A DNA stretch of 64,000 nucleotides from positions 49,822-113,821 of the forward strand of contig CAJNYU010000351.1 in NCBI GenBank assembly GCA_905331475.1. The letters are read 5' to 3'. Below, piece by piece: positions 11,635 to 23,251 of this stretch. Both the position numbers and the translations under genes were made by a program. The notes beneath the pieces are model-generated. The model did not search any database. It saw only the letters and a list, made by a program, of their open reading frames with translations, and was not told where the DNA came from. The first letter of the stretch is position 1. The number at the start of each line of letters is the position of its first letter. Source of the stretch: Rotaria socialis (Eukaryota > Rotifera > Eurotatoria > Philodinida > Philodinidae).

Positions 11635-14600
11635 CGGATAGTTTTTTTCTCTAGTGCAATGCACTCGACTTTATTATTCCCATTCCGATATACATCTTTT
11701 TTTTCTCTCTTTCTTTCTCATACGTATGCATATATTCTTCATTATCCTTTTCTTCTCTTCTCTGTCTCAAATGAATGACTTTATTTTTATATTAACACTA
11801 CTACTATTGAGTTTTTTTTTTTGTTTTCCGTTGATGTTGTATCGCGATGTATGTAGGCATTGAAACTATAGGAAATGTACGACGATGATATGCTTTAGTT
11901 GAAGGTGGATGGGAGTTTGAACTCGAAAATAAAATGAAAACATCTTAACTTGTTCTTATACGAGATAGGATCAAAGAAACGTGGAACTTGAATTAATCAG
12001 CATTTGTTAATTAAATTGAATAGCCATGGCACAATGGAAAACTCGAAAGTTCGAGTCATTATATTCTGATCTAGGAGTGTAAACTGAAATTACATTTCTC
12101 CAACACAACATGTATATCAGGCTTTGAAATTTATTTGACGATACAAAACAAAAAAAAACATTTTGCATTGATCGATTTTCATACAAAAGACGGATGTATA
12201 GAAGACGCCTTGGGTTAAAAAGGGAGGTGTGATGCAAACGTTCTATATTGTTTTATTTTGAAAACTGAAATTGTTAGTTTCATACTGCGTTTGATTATGT
12301 TAAAGTAAAGCATTAATCATATATATATATATCGACGGCCTTGGCCTTGTCTTTATTCTATAATAATCCTTGAGCAGTTGCTTTTTTCTTTTGCAATACT
12401 TTTGAGTTCAAACTACGATTTTCAATAATCAAATGAAAATTACCTTGCGATAAATGGTATGCATATAATGAAGATATTTTCACCTGCATGCGAGTATTAA
12501 TTATCAAATGGCGTCTTTTTTCATCAAGAAAATTACAATAGAAAAAGTGCATTTCTATCCAAGCAAAACATTTAGTTTGATCTTGTGTTAATATTTGCTA
12601 AGGACTTGATTGTCATGTATTGAAAGCAAAAAATAAAAGGACTTCCTTAGTTATAGTACTTTTTTGTTTTGTTTTGAAAAAAATCAGAACATTTTCATTT
12701 CACAGTTTTTGCTCATAGATAAACGACGAACAATGTAATCCTGTGACAATACTTGATAAAATAAGTTTGTTGTTTTTTATCTCTTGTTTAAATGAAATCT
12801 TTGTGAATCGAGTTTAATTTCGTTTAAAGTACTTCTCAGATAAGATATGTACCTTTCATTGCGTCGTCTATATTCAAATATTTGTATGAAAAGGCTGTTT
12901 TTTTGCTTCATTTGAGATAGTCTATCATACGACTTTTATCAAGCTATCAAATTGACGTCATTACCGTGATAATTGTAAGAAATGATGGGTAGATGAAAAC
13001 GATATATCAATGCGAAAAAAAATAGCTGAAAATTAGTATTGCCTTCGTTGTATTTGTTGATTTTCATTTTTGTTTTGTTTTGATAGATTATCCGTGACTT
13101 TTAATATTAGGAAAAATTTACAATATTAGCTTTTGTTTTACTGACAAATTTTGTGCGATTGTCATGCTATGCACTCTTTTGCTTAGTCAGAAACGTGAAC
13201 TTGATCTTTATAATCAAGTCGGTCCGAAGTCCATAATTATTAAGGATATATTCATGCGGGTATGTTCACCATATTATATATACGTACTCTCCGAACGTTT
13301 TAACTCATTTAGCTTATCTTTTATTTGCATTAGTAAAATCTTATTTTGATTCGCTCCGAACACAATCGTTTTATCATAGAGAACGTATTCTTAATAAATT
13401 TTTTGCACATCGATGATGATGCCAGATTGTTAAAATAAATATTATAATAACAACTTTTTCGAGAGGACATTTTTAGGTTTCATTATCCCACTTATAATTT
13501 CAATAAAACTGTTGAAAAATGATTGATACTGATATGATCAAAAATTATTATATATTCTCAACATCGCTAGAAAATAAGAAAAATAGATAACTATCATAGA
13601 TCACGTTTTATAATAATAATAAAATGTACTTAAAGTATGCAGTGTTAAAAAATGAACGCATTTGCTGTAATCATATAGTTAAATCAATAATGCTAATGGA
13701 AAAAAAGAAATGAGAATAGCGTTCTGCAATTCTACCAATAGAATTAAAACTCTGTTTATCTAAGTTGATTCTTTGGCTTTTTTACCCAATTTTTTGTTTC
13801 CAAGAAAAGCATCATTGCAAAAACTTGGAAGAGAAAAAAAACGACACTTGTGATCTAGGACAACCGTAAAATTAGAGAAAGTAATGATGTGTATTAATAG
13901 CAGAAATACTTGTGTTCAGTAATAACAGAAACTACATTATTTTATAGAATGTTTATTCTGTATGTTCATATATAATGATGTGGTGGGCAAAAACTCAGTT
14001 TGAGACAGGCTATTTATTTGCTTTACTTGCCTTTTTTTCTTCTTTTAAAGTGCTAACTTGAAATAAAATTCAACACCTGGACAACTTTTTAATCAAGAGC
14101 GGTACGCATACATTATATATATATATATTTCTTTCTTCCAATGTCAATATAAGCAGATGGCTGATTCACGCGACATTAATTGAAAGATTGTAAAAGTTTT
14201 TTTCCTAATAAGTTTTTTTGAGTAGCAACGTCTATGAGAAAACGCAAATCCAACTATTAAATGATAATCAATTTCTTTTTTGTCTGTCTACGCTAATCAG
14301 AAGCAGTGACAATGACGAGCACAATTGTTTTTTTGTACGTGCTTGTCCTTGAGACAAGATATTATCCTAACATCAAAGTAGTCTAATAGGTTAAGCAATA
14401 CGTGTACGACAACGGGCAGATGCTATCTAATTCTCACGTTGATAACAACATGCAAACTGATCTTTCGAAATATGAATATCAGATGCGAAGAATGAGAATT
14501 GATTAAATTATGATAAACAAAAGTGATGAATACAAAATATTTCGGTATAGTCGATCTACGATTCCCTTTTTTTGTGCTGTCAGAATATAGTTTTCATCTA

Positions 14601-15067
14601 TATATCAGTAATGCAATATGTAAACATTTCATTGTTTTTTCACTTTTGTCATGCTATGACATCATCATAAACATACACATCATTGCACATTTTAGAATGT
14701 CCTTTATCGATGCTAGTGAGTGTATTCGACTATGGCATAAAAGAAATGAATTAAATGAATGCCGTCTAGAATGTTCAGTCTCCGTACTTATCGGCCGATT
14801 AAAACTATAAGAGAAGACGATGCTGAAGTAACAAAAATACCATTTTCTTATTTCTATAGTTCAACCAACATTCATCCAGTTCTCTTTTGTTATCATTAGA
14901 ATTACATTATAACGTTTGAATCGAAAATAGTAGCTACCCTGGTTGGTTGTTTTCTATTCTTACATTTTGAATTGTATATATAACGAAACAGCTGACAAAC
15001 CGGTAAAGATGCATATAGTGTATGCGTGTTTGTTTTCTTTCACTCTCTTACTTTTTTTTCTTTTTCT

Positions 15068-15149
15068 TCTCTCTCTCTCTCTCTCTCTCTGTCTCACCCT
15101 CTCGACCAACATATTCTACGACTAGAGAAGCAAGAGAAAAGAGAACTAG

Positions 15150-15182
<33 letters not shown>
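15068..15182. repeat. (CT)n tract (15068-15090) and (TA)n tract (15155-15182)
   Basis: Two pure dinucleotide tracts lie about 65 nt apart, 120-240 nt upstream of the eIF2-beta-like start codon. Confidence 0.9.
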
Positions 15183-15185
<3 letters not shown>

Positions 15186-15304
15186 TAATGAAACGCAAAC
15201 CAACAATGAGAGAAGTAAATTTATGCAAAATATATATTTCTACTCAAATTTTGATTTAATCGAAAACAAAAAACATGAACTCGACTTCGCTCTTCGTTTT
15301 TTAG

Positions 15305-16192
15305 ATGTCTGTTGATGTTGATTTCTTGCCGCATTTACTTATGAAAGATAGTGTATTAACAACACAATATGATAGAAGAAATAGTTGGGCTACATCAATA
15401 TCTTCATCGTCTTCATCATCAGCAAACGCAACATCGTGGTTAGAAAGAAAACTATTTAGTCATTTCAAACGTTTCTTCCGACGAAAATCATTATCGTTAA
15501 CATCCAATTCATCTTTATCAAGTCGTAGACCATCGTCGACAACAACCGATGATATTATATCATTACCAGTTGATGAGCAACCACACGAGGAAGAAGAAGA
15601 AGAAGAAGAAGACGAAGACGAAGAACAAAAAGAAGAAAAAGAAAAGCCCATTATTATTAATAATGAAATTCTTCCAGTACGTTCTCCTCCTACAACACCT
15701 GTTTTGAAGCCGATCGATCTACTCTATGACTATGATCGTCTTCTTGCACGTTGCAGTGAACAACGTGAACGTGACCAAACCGAAATGCTGCTACGTTGTC
15801 GTATTCCAATATCGATTCCGCATGCAGACTTAGTTGCTGGTCAATCACGTACAATAGTTGTCAATTGGAAGTCTTATATACGTTTATTTAATGGATTAAA
15901 GCGTGATGCACATCTATTTCAAGAATATATTAACCAACATTATTCATGTCAATCATTTATTAATTCACGTGAACAGTTAACATTGAACATTCGAACAACA
16001 AAAACAACATTTGATAATGTTCTTAGAAAATTTCTTGACGAATATGTTACATGTTTAATTTGTCAAACAGCACAAACGCATCTGATTAAATCCGATGGTA
16101 TATGGAGAATTGAATGTCAATTATGTGGTACTCAAAGAATCGTGAAGCGACTCAGATGGAAACATCAGCATCATCATCATCAATATCAATAA
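15305..16192 (+). CDS. Divergent eIF2-beta-like protein, intronless
   Basis: 295 aa in one exon. The N-terminus is Ser-rich and basic (about residues 35-80), followed by an acidic run of Glu/Asp (about 95-115), instead of the lysine blocks of eIF2-beta. The segment LLYDYDRLLARC resembles YTYEELLNRVF of eIF2-beta. The C-terminal half follows the eIF2B/eIF5 domain order: DLVAGQSRTIVVNWKSYIRL, LKRDAHLFQEYINQHY, LTLNIRTTKTTFDNVLRKFL. It ends in a C4 zinc ribbon, YVTCLICQTAQTHL...ECQLCGTQ, with all four Cys present. In eIF2 this region contributes to start-codon selection. The protein departs strongly from the highly conserved eIF2-beta core (no recognisable GTKKTSF-like segment), so it is probably a fast-evolving paralogue or retrocopy. 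A TTTTTTAG acceptor abuts the ATG. Confidence 0.75.
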   Translation: MSVDVDFLPHLLMKDSVLTTQYDRRNSWATSISSSSSSSANATSWLERKLFSHFKRFFRRKSLSLTSNSSLSSRRPSSTTTDDIISLPVDEQPHEEEEEEEEDEDEEQKEEKEKPIIINNEILPVRSPPTTPVLKPIDLLYDYDRLLARCSEQRERDQTEMLLRCRIPISIPHADLVAGQSRTIVVNWKSYIRLFNGLKRDAHLFQEYINQHYSCQSFINSREQLTLNIRTTKTTFDNVLRKFLDEYVTCLICQTAQTHLIKSDGIWRIECQLCGTQRIVKRLRWKHQHHHHQYQ

Positions 16193-17196
16193 TAATAATA
16201 ATAATAAATAATGCTAATAACAATAAAACCCGAAAACAACAGTGATATACGATATCTTATTTTTGTTGTTCTCAAATCTAGTCTCTTTTGTCTCATTTCA
16301 TTTTTTGTTGTTATTGTTGATGTCTTCATAGATTTCTGTTTTTTCTCTCTGTAGCTATGCTTTTAACTCTATACCGCATATATACAATACGCAGAAGGGC
16401 ACTTTCGAAACACCTTTTTGGGAAATATTATTGTTGATATGCAATTATTTCATTTCTTTCTTTTTTTATGTGTTGATTCTTTGCATCATTTATATATTTT
16501 ACTACAAGTATATAGCGTAAATAAAAATATTTGATTTGATATCTCGTGTTGTATTAAACTGACTGATAGAAATCTTTTGCAATTAAACGTTCACCTAGGA
16601 CAACCTTAGATTCGAAGATAGTAAAAATGACTCATTGTTGATTAAATAAAAGAGTCAATGGCAATGCAAGTATGTTAAGAATAGCACGCATTTATATATG
16701 ACTCAACATATTCTTTTAGTGCGCCCACTTGATCGCAAAGCAAAACTATATTTCTTTGATCGATAGATGTCAGTAGATTTCAAAGATCGTTCACCAGCCT
16801 TCCCTTTTATTTGCCAAAGATGTAAACCATTGATGCTAAACATTAGGCTCTAAAAAAATTTCTTTTGATTAACTATTTTCTTCTTTGACTTATTGAAATA
16901 ATAAGAGCTATCAGATCAAAACAATACCAAATGGACGATTGCTCTGCACGACATATACATACGCGTAATTCAATCACACAATGCGAGCCCGTTTGCATGT
17001 TTACATCTTTAAGAAACACTGAATGACCTCATTGTAATATGGTTTCTGATGGATTAAAGGACTTTTTCTTAGCAGCATTAATAAAACAAAAGCTATGCAT
17101 ATTCATTAGTATAAAATCCTAAGTCACGTCTCAATCAGGAAAATTTTTGTATTATTTATTTAAAGCTTCTTACTAATTGTCTATATTTAATTACAG
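16193..17196. other. Intergenic stretch, 1.0 kb
   Basis: (AAT)n-like sequence at 16189-16207 follows the stop, and AT-rich DNA continues with no supported gene. It ends in an acceptor (TTACAG, ending 17196) directly before the next start codon. Confidence 0.5.
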
Positions 17197-19758
17197 ATGT
17201 TTCTACGCATAATTCATTCATTCGATAAAATTATATCCTTACAGGGAATAAAATTTTCTCGTTTCGCTTCTCATGCATCACCAGCTTCCAGCGAAGTTCG
17301 ATCTTCATGTCCCGGACGTTCAAGTAATCTTTCTAATAGTAAACAAGCTATTCCATCAACTGACGTTTCATCATCAATGAAATTACCTGTACTCAAACGT
17401 CTACCAAGAAAAAAACCGGCATGGAAAGAAATCAATTTTTCAAATCAATACGAAGGACAATATTTTAATTTAACTGCATATGCTACTGCCGATTGGTACG
17501 ATTTAAATCAATTAAAACAGCGTTTAACTTCATTATCAAAACCATTTCAACTAGTTCATATATCGGATTTAATTGAGAATGTTCTTTGTATTCGAATACA
17601 TCGAGATGGAACAAAGAAGAGTGAAGCATTTATTTTTGATGACGGTGCAGTTATTTTTTGGAATGTTAAACATGACGATGAAAAAATCATTTTAAAAGAA
17701 GTAACTAAAAAATTTGTTTGCTTTGAAAATTATTTTCTTTTTCTTTCGGTGTTTTGATCGATGAAGTTAGTGATAATCAATATCCGAAAGATATCATGAA
17801 TAGTGAAAAAGAAATCATGAATTTCATGGAAGTTACAACGATAAGTACACTGAATAATGATATTGTTAAAATTAACTGTCAATCAGAAAATGAACAACTA
17901 CTCGATAAATACACATTTTCGAATGCACTCGCACTTTCAGTTAAATTAGGTAGAATAAAAATTAAAGAATATTTTATGCTTGAATATTTTTCTTCTAAAA
18001 ATAGGCATTTGGGAAGCACTGCTTGATAATGAAGTTGAATTTGTTGCTGATTTAGCTAACCGTTTAAAACAAGAAAAACATATCAAAATTCAACATGGAC
18101 TAATGCAACGTAAAAGTGGAGAACTCTACTCACTTAAACATGCTGTTAATCTAAGTCATGGTATGAATGAACAATAGATAGATGTGCGAAATATTTTAGA
18201 ATTTTAAGAAAAAAAAAAATCAAAATTTAAAGAGTTTCTACCGGGGCCCTTTGAATTAGTTCATTTTAAGACTGTATCGGATGATACAGCACTGATCCAC
18301 CTTCCTAATGAAACATTTGAGAGTCGCGGACGTGTTGGAATGAAAATTCCTAAGCGTCAAAAGACAGCGTTCTGAATTCCGATCCGTTTCCATCAAAGCA
18401 GACTCATCCAGGCAAATACCGAATTTAGCATATGATATATAAACCGGTTAATCCGAAGCTTCTGTTATTGTTTATGATCAATTCGAAGTGATAGTGGCTG
18501 GCATTTGACGTCATATTCAATATTATGCATGCATCATATCGCATACCAGGAAACGCCTCGCAACATTTTTTTCCTGGTAATTCATATAACGTCAGAAATT
18601 GGAATTTTCATCATTAAAACTGAAGATTCTTCGAAAAAATTGACATTCCTTATGCTGATATGTTTGAAGTATGCAATAAAGAGTAAATTCATGTTGAAGA
18701 GCATTATTCAAGAAAGATTCTGACATTGGATTGTTCGAAAGAGAAAAGCCACTTATTTCTGATGAAAAAAAAGAAACATGTTAACTAGAGTGGAAAAGAT
18801 AATAATAGAAACTTTAATTATAAAATTACTGATGTTGAGTCATAGCTCAATGAGAATCGTCACAGTATGAGCTTTTTTGGCGCAGCAATAGGAATGGTTT
18901 ACTTATTAAAATCTAATCTGCCATATTTTATTTACGGCACGACTCATACAACATTCTTGTACTCAAAAACTATATTCTTTTTTGGTATTGTTCAGTACAA
19001 CCTAGCAAAACAGAAATCAGTTTAATCTAAATATTTACGTCTAAAATACCATATTTGACTATTTTGTTTTCATACGTCAGAGAGTTATTCGTACTGAATG
19101 AATTTCTAATGGAAATGCGTCTATATTTAGAATTGCTCGTTTTGGGTTAAAACAGCATTGATTTCCCGTGCGGAATAATGAAATGTATATGTCATTGAGT
19201 GGAATTCATTATACTGTCCAATCAGACAAAAAATAGAACAAGAGAACAGTCCCATTTGTTATCTTTTATTCTTCAGTATCATATTGAGCTAACAGAAGAT
19301 ATGAAAATACGTCGTTATCTACACACGTAGTATATTCTACATGATATTTACGCATTAGTTTGTTCTTTCAAAGTCGCACGCATATAACTAATTTTAGTTT
19401 TTTTTAGATTTTCTTGATACGCCGGATTTCTATTGGTCAAATAGTCGATTAGAAAAGTAATGGACAATCAGTCTTTACAATTATCTTCAATGATTTCTCG
19501 TTTAGTCTCTACAAAAAAGTATTTCATTATTTTGCCATTGCAAAACGAACCAAAGTTTTAAATGAGCGTTTGAATTTTTCGCTCGAACTTATACAAGTTA
19601 TTGAAGCAAGTTTAAACGAGAAAAAACATGTACGACTTGAATGGATTATCATAGCTTTAATTTTCGTGGAAGTCTTCTTCAATATAATTGATCATGTAGA
19701 TTTTAACACATGGAAATTCACTTCGAAACATTCGAAAACTCCAGATGATCGCGTTTAA
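17197..19758 (+). CDS. RMND1: RMND1-like mitochondrial protein (DUF155 family)
   Basis: Inner-membrane mitochondrial protein needed for mitochondrial translation in animals. Exons: 17197 to about 17700, about 17748/17766 to 17949, 18005-18160, 19408-19456, 19506-19758. The N-terminus is basic and presequence-like (MFLRIIHSFDK, FSRFASH). Family motifs are FIFDDGAVIFWNV, FSNALALSVKLGIWEALLD, then DFLDTPDFYWSNSRLEN, then AKRTKVLNERLNFSLELI and KHVRLEWIIIALIFVEVFF, which is the C-terminal membrane helix. The third intron is 1247 nt. Oddity: the frame must change between 17700 and 17766. I found GT sites only in phase 0 or 2, and the first AG (17764-17765) needs phase 1, so there is either a non-canonical junction or a small frameshift. 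The rest is intact and phase-consistent. Confidence 0.88.
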
Positions 19759-20132
19759 TTATTATTTTTTTTTGAATGAAAATAAAACTGTTTATTTTTT
19801 GTTTCTAAAATTTGAAGATAATTAAAATTATTTCATTTCCTACTGATAATAAACTCGACTAGAAATTTATGATAATAACTATGTTGCAAGTAAAACAAAA
19901 TAATCAACTATTATGCAAACAGATTGATTCGCACTAAAATGATTTTGAATGAGAAAAAAAAACTGCGATCTTATCAATCCGTGGAGTGACGGGCGATGAT
20001 GATGATCATTATTTGTCCTCTTTTGTTTTGCTCTAAACATATTTTTACAATCGATAAAATGATCAGTCACACTCGATCAAACTTTCATAGACATAAGTGC
20101 TCTTTTGTTGTTTTGTCCTTCTATCGAAAAAT
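19759..20132. other. Short intergenic stretch
   Basis: AT-rich, with AATAAA at 19781-19786 just after the RMND1 stop. No gene seen. Confidence 0.5.
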
Positions 20133-20798
20133 ATGGCAAACGTGTGTCCATTGCTCATTCGTCCATCGTTTAGTGGAAATACTTATCATGATCTTCAGTT
20201 AAATTTTGAATCTCCGACTACAAATTGTACAGCAGACTCAAATCAAAATATACTTCTCATTCAATTTACTCGTATTTTAAATTCAACATTCAACTATACA
20301 TCCTATGCGCTCTATGATTTTGCCAAGAAAAATAATGAATTACCATATTTACAAGTATTTCCTGATGATCATATTAATTTATGCGTACGATCAGCATTTC
20401 ACGCCGATAGAAATGAAGTCGCATGTTATGAATTTTACATGATAACAATGCTATCGTCAATCGATCGAACATTTTGGCCATTGCTCATTATATTCGGCTA
20501 TATAATTATATTAATAATACCAATGTTATTTTCTTTATTAGCACAGATATTCAATAAATTATCTCGAACATTTTATAGAGGTTCAATAACAAAAAAATTA
20601 GTAAAAACTCGAAATATATTTTCATTTTTGCCGACATCACAACGGCAATTAAATGATATGAATTTGAAAAAATTGGACGAAAAAAAAGAATTGTTAAACG
20701 CAATTGATTCCATCGCAAAAGAATTTAAAAAAAAATCAAAAACATTTATTATTACACAAGAAAACCCCGTTGGACAAGTTAACCGAGCTTATCTGTAA
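20133..20798 (+). CDS. Single-pass membrane protein of unknown function, 221 aa
   Basis: One exon from ATG 20133 (MANVCPLL...). The upstream in-frame GTG at 20097 is not a eukaryotic start. Residues 1-110 carry N-glycosylation sequons (NCT, NST, NYT) and Cys residues, suggesting a luminal or extracellular domain. A strongly hydrophobic segment follows at about 115-142 (FWPLLIIFGYIIILIIPMLF). The C-terminal 75 residues are Lys-rich and helical, fitting a cytoplasmic tail. No cleavable signal peptide is obvious, so this may be an anchored type III protein, or an upstream exon may be missing. I do not recognise the family. Confidence 0.6.
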   Translation: MANVCPLLIRPSFSGNTYHDLQLNFESPTTNCTADSNQNILLIQFTRILNSTFNYTSYALYDFAKKNNELPYLQVFPDDHINLCVRSAFHADRNEVACYEFYMITMLSSIDRTFWPLLIIFGYIIILIIPMLFSLLAQIFNKLSRTFYRGSITKKLVKTRNIFSFLPTSQRQLNDMNLKKLDEKKELLNAIDSIAKEFKKKSKTFIITQENPVGQVNRAYL

Positions 20799-20951
20799 CA
20801 ATTTACTTACATCTAAAATATCAAATAAGAAAAGAAAAGAAATTCACGATTTTCTATGAATCACTTGTGATAGATAGGAAAACATTTCCATCACACCACC
20901 TCCTATGAGTAAATAAAAGCCAAGTTTGTTTATTTCTTATTATTTTGAATT

Positions 20952-23013
20952 TTATTCACCTGTATGTGCGCTCATTTCAAATACTTTCCATTGTTCTGTT
21001 CGTGTTTTTCCTAACGATAATTGCGCTAGCAGTTCTTCTTTTCTTAATGCTTCTAGAAAACATCATAAATAAAATTATTGATGATAGAAAAACACAAATC
21101 ATTTGTAAACGAACGCGGTAGATCTTGTTTATTTGCAGCAATAACAATTGGAATCGAATAGAATCCATCTAATTTCTTAGATAGATCTAAAAGCTCTTTT
21201 CGAGCAAGTTGTATTCGTTGACCATCATGACAATCAATAACAAACACCACACCTTAGTAAAAACAAAATTCAAAATTTTATCGATTCTATTCATCTTTGC
21301 CTGTACAGTCAATTTAGTTGATGCTTTGCAGGCAATCCGACTGAACTGGTTCATTTCTACTTGGTGCGAAAGCTATTTAATGTAATTCCGTTGAGATGAA
21401 AATGTGTAACACAATGCACTTGCTTTTACGAGGCACAGGAGATCTTTTTATTTATATTTTGGAATATATTACTTTTAGTTAATGCTCTAGATACGCAATG
21501 AGAACGTAGTGACATTTGTTGGCATATCAGTATCTCCAGGGGATGCCAAGGCACTATTTCATCTGTTGATATCGTATTTATGATTTCTTTAGTGTATACT
21601 GAATCCAAGAGAATACAAACAAATATATGCCGCTTCTGTGATGATTTTTATGCATTCAGTTAAGCTAGACAGTAGAATTTTCTATACTGGTAGACTTCCC
21701 TATTAGACATGCACCGATTCATCGCATTGAGAAAGTAAAAGAAAAAAAACGTCATTGTTATTTCTACGATGAGAAAGTTTTCTAACGTCGTGCTCTTGGC
21801 ATTGGCTGTTTTGAAAGAAAAATAAATCGTTTTAAAAAACTTGAAATCTATAAAAAAAAAGACGTTCTTGTATTGCTTTCGTCTTCGTCGGAAGCGTGAA
21901 GTGTGGGTTGTATTTATATTGTCTACGTATATGAAATAACATTGCTGCATTAGATTTCTTTCTCAGACAGCTCAAGGCGAGATCGAACGCATATCGTATT
22001 GTAAATTTAGTCGTATAGATAAAGCATTGATACTTCAAAAAGAAAATATTTCAGATTTATTGAAAAAGGGATTCGAAATTAAATCCAATTAAAAATCAAG
22101 AAGAATTAAACAATTACTTCAATCGTATTTTCGCTAAAAATCTCTAATTAGAATTTTACTGTGCGGAAATTTACTCAACTTTTTTATGGCGATAATTCCT
22201 ACATAAATCTGCTTCATGTGCTACATAGGATTTGCTAAACTTGAAGTAATGCAGTTTAATTAAGGCACTATGTCCAGTAAAATATCGTTTTCTCATCTCA
22301 TCATGAGAGATTTTCAAATCTATCTCACGTTTGTCTCGACATGATTGAATTAATCATATGTAATTACGTGTATTGTTTAGCGACAATATGAAACTGCGCA
22401 ATTTGTTTATGTAACTATTTTTACTATGTTTCATAGAGTATATCGAATTGCATAAAATAGACTCATTTTAAGGAAACTCGGAAGACCCCTTGATTTAATA
22501 ATTTCCTATGCATTCATGCATAATTTCAGACATAACATTGCGAAATTACTTCTATGTCGTAAACCGGAAGAAAATATGAGTAACGTTGCATGGAGGGGAA
22601 AAGTCAACTTCAACTCATGAGACCGTGCAAAAATGAAAATCTCATGTTTTTTCTTCTTCTAACTACTTCTGTCCTTTAGTAGAACCTTTAGTTCGCATCA
22701 TACCTTGAATGCCAGTTAGATAGAATCTCCATAGCTCTCTTGTTTTTTCTTCTCCACCTAAATCCCATAGATTTAGCGCTAATGGAGAAAGACGTGGATA
22801 GACTGTTTCGATTTCATAGACAAATGTTGGTTCGGTTACAATATGTTCAATATAAGATGCATGTGTATCAAGTTGGAGATCAACTATATTTTTAAATCTT
22901 CGCACTAATGTTGTTTTACCGGCTGAGTCAAGGCCAACAATGATAACTCTCGCAGATGGTTCGTCATAGGGCGAACAAATTTGTCTAATCTTGCTTGAAA
23001 AAATAATTCCCAT
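20952..23013 (-). CDS. Divergent Arf-like small GTPase
   Basis: Three exons (22704-23013, 21115-21252, 20952-21052) give 182 aa in consistent phase, the usual Arf/Arl length. Gly2 in MGIIFSS suits N-myristoylation. GTPase motifs are G1 GLDSAGKTTL, G3 WDLGGEEKTRELW, G4 ANKQDLP and G5-like SAHTGE at the very C-terminus. The catalytic Gln of the Arf G3 motif (GGQ) is Glu here, so GTP hydrolysis may be altered. The switch I region (EPTFVYEIETVYPRL) is also atypical. The first intron is 1451 nt, the second 62 nt with a weak GTTCGT donor. It is closest in feel to Arl4/Arl14-type proteins, but subfamily cannot be fixed by eye. It is convergent with the upstream membrane-protein gene. Confidence 0.85.
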
Positions 23014-23251
23014 TACTCATTGATATAGGATGTGATTTTTACATCAACAATACACCTGACGATGTTTTGTCGAAGACAAATATTGATTGGCAAAAATACT
23101 CGCCTTTCTATTTTTCCTTTTTGCATTTCTTTCTGCTTTTGAAACCAACATTCATCAACATTTGCGTTTGCTATATGAAAAAGAAGAAGAAGAACGAGAA
23201 AAAAAACCGTTAAACACGAATCAATAAAACAAAGAGAGAGAGAAACAAATT

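Larger units (their letters stand above)
11100..15304. other. 4.2-kb non-coding spacer
   Basis: No supported gene. It contains simple repeats, (ATT)n near 11171-11190 and the two tracts listed separately, plus many T-rich stretches. The longest open frames (14523-14810 and 15026-15259, +) are T-rich or microsatellite-derived. A TTTTTTAG acceptor ending at 15304 suggests that the 3' end of this spacer is a 5' UTR intron of the next gene. Confidence 0.55.

Noticed and set aside
12358-12552. Minus-strand frame with a fairly normal composition (SSLYAYHLSQGNFHLIIENR)
   Set aside because: Only 64 codons, no neighbours or splice partners, family not recognised. Kept out of the gene list.
21253-22703. 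Several minus-strand frames inside the first Arl intron
   Set aside because: Phe/Lys-rich AT-driven frames. The flanking exons splice cleanly across them.
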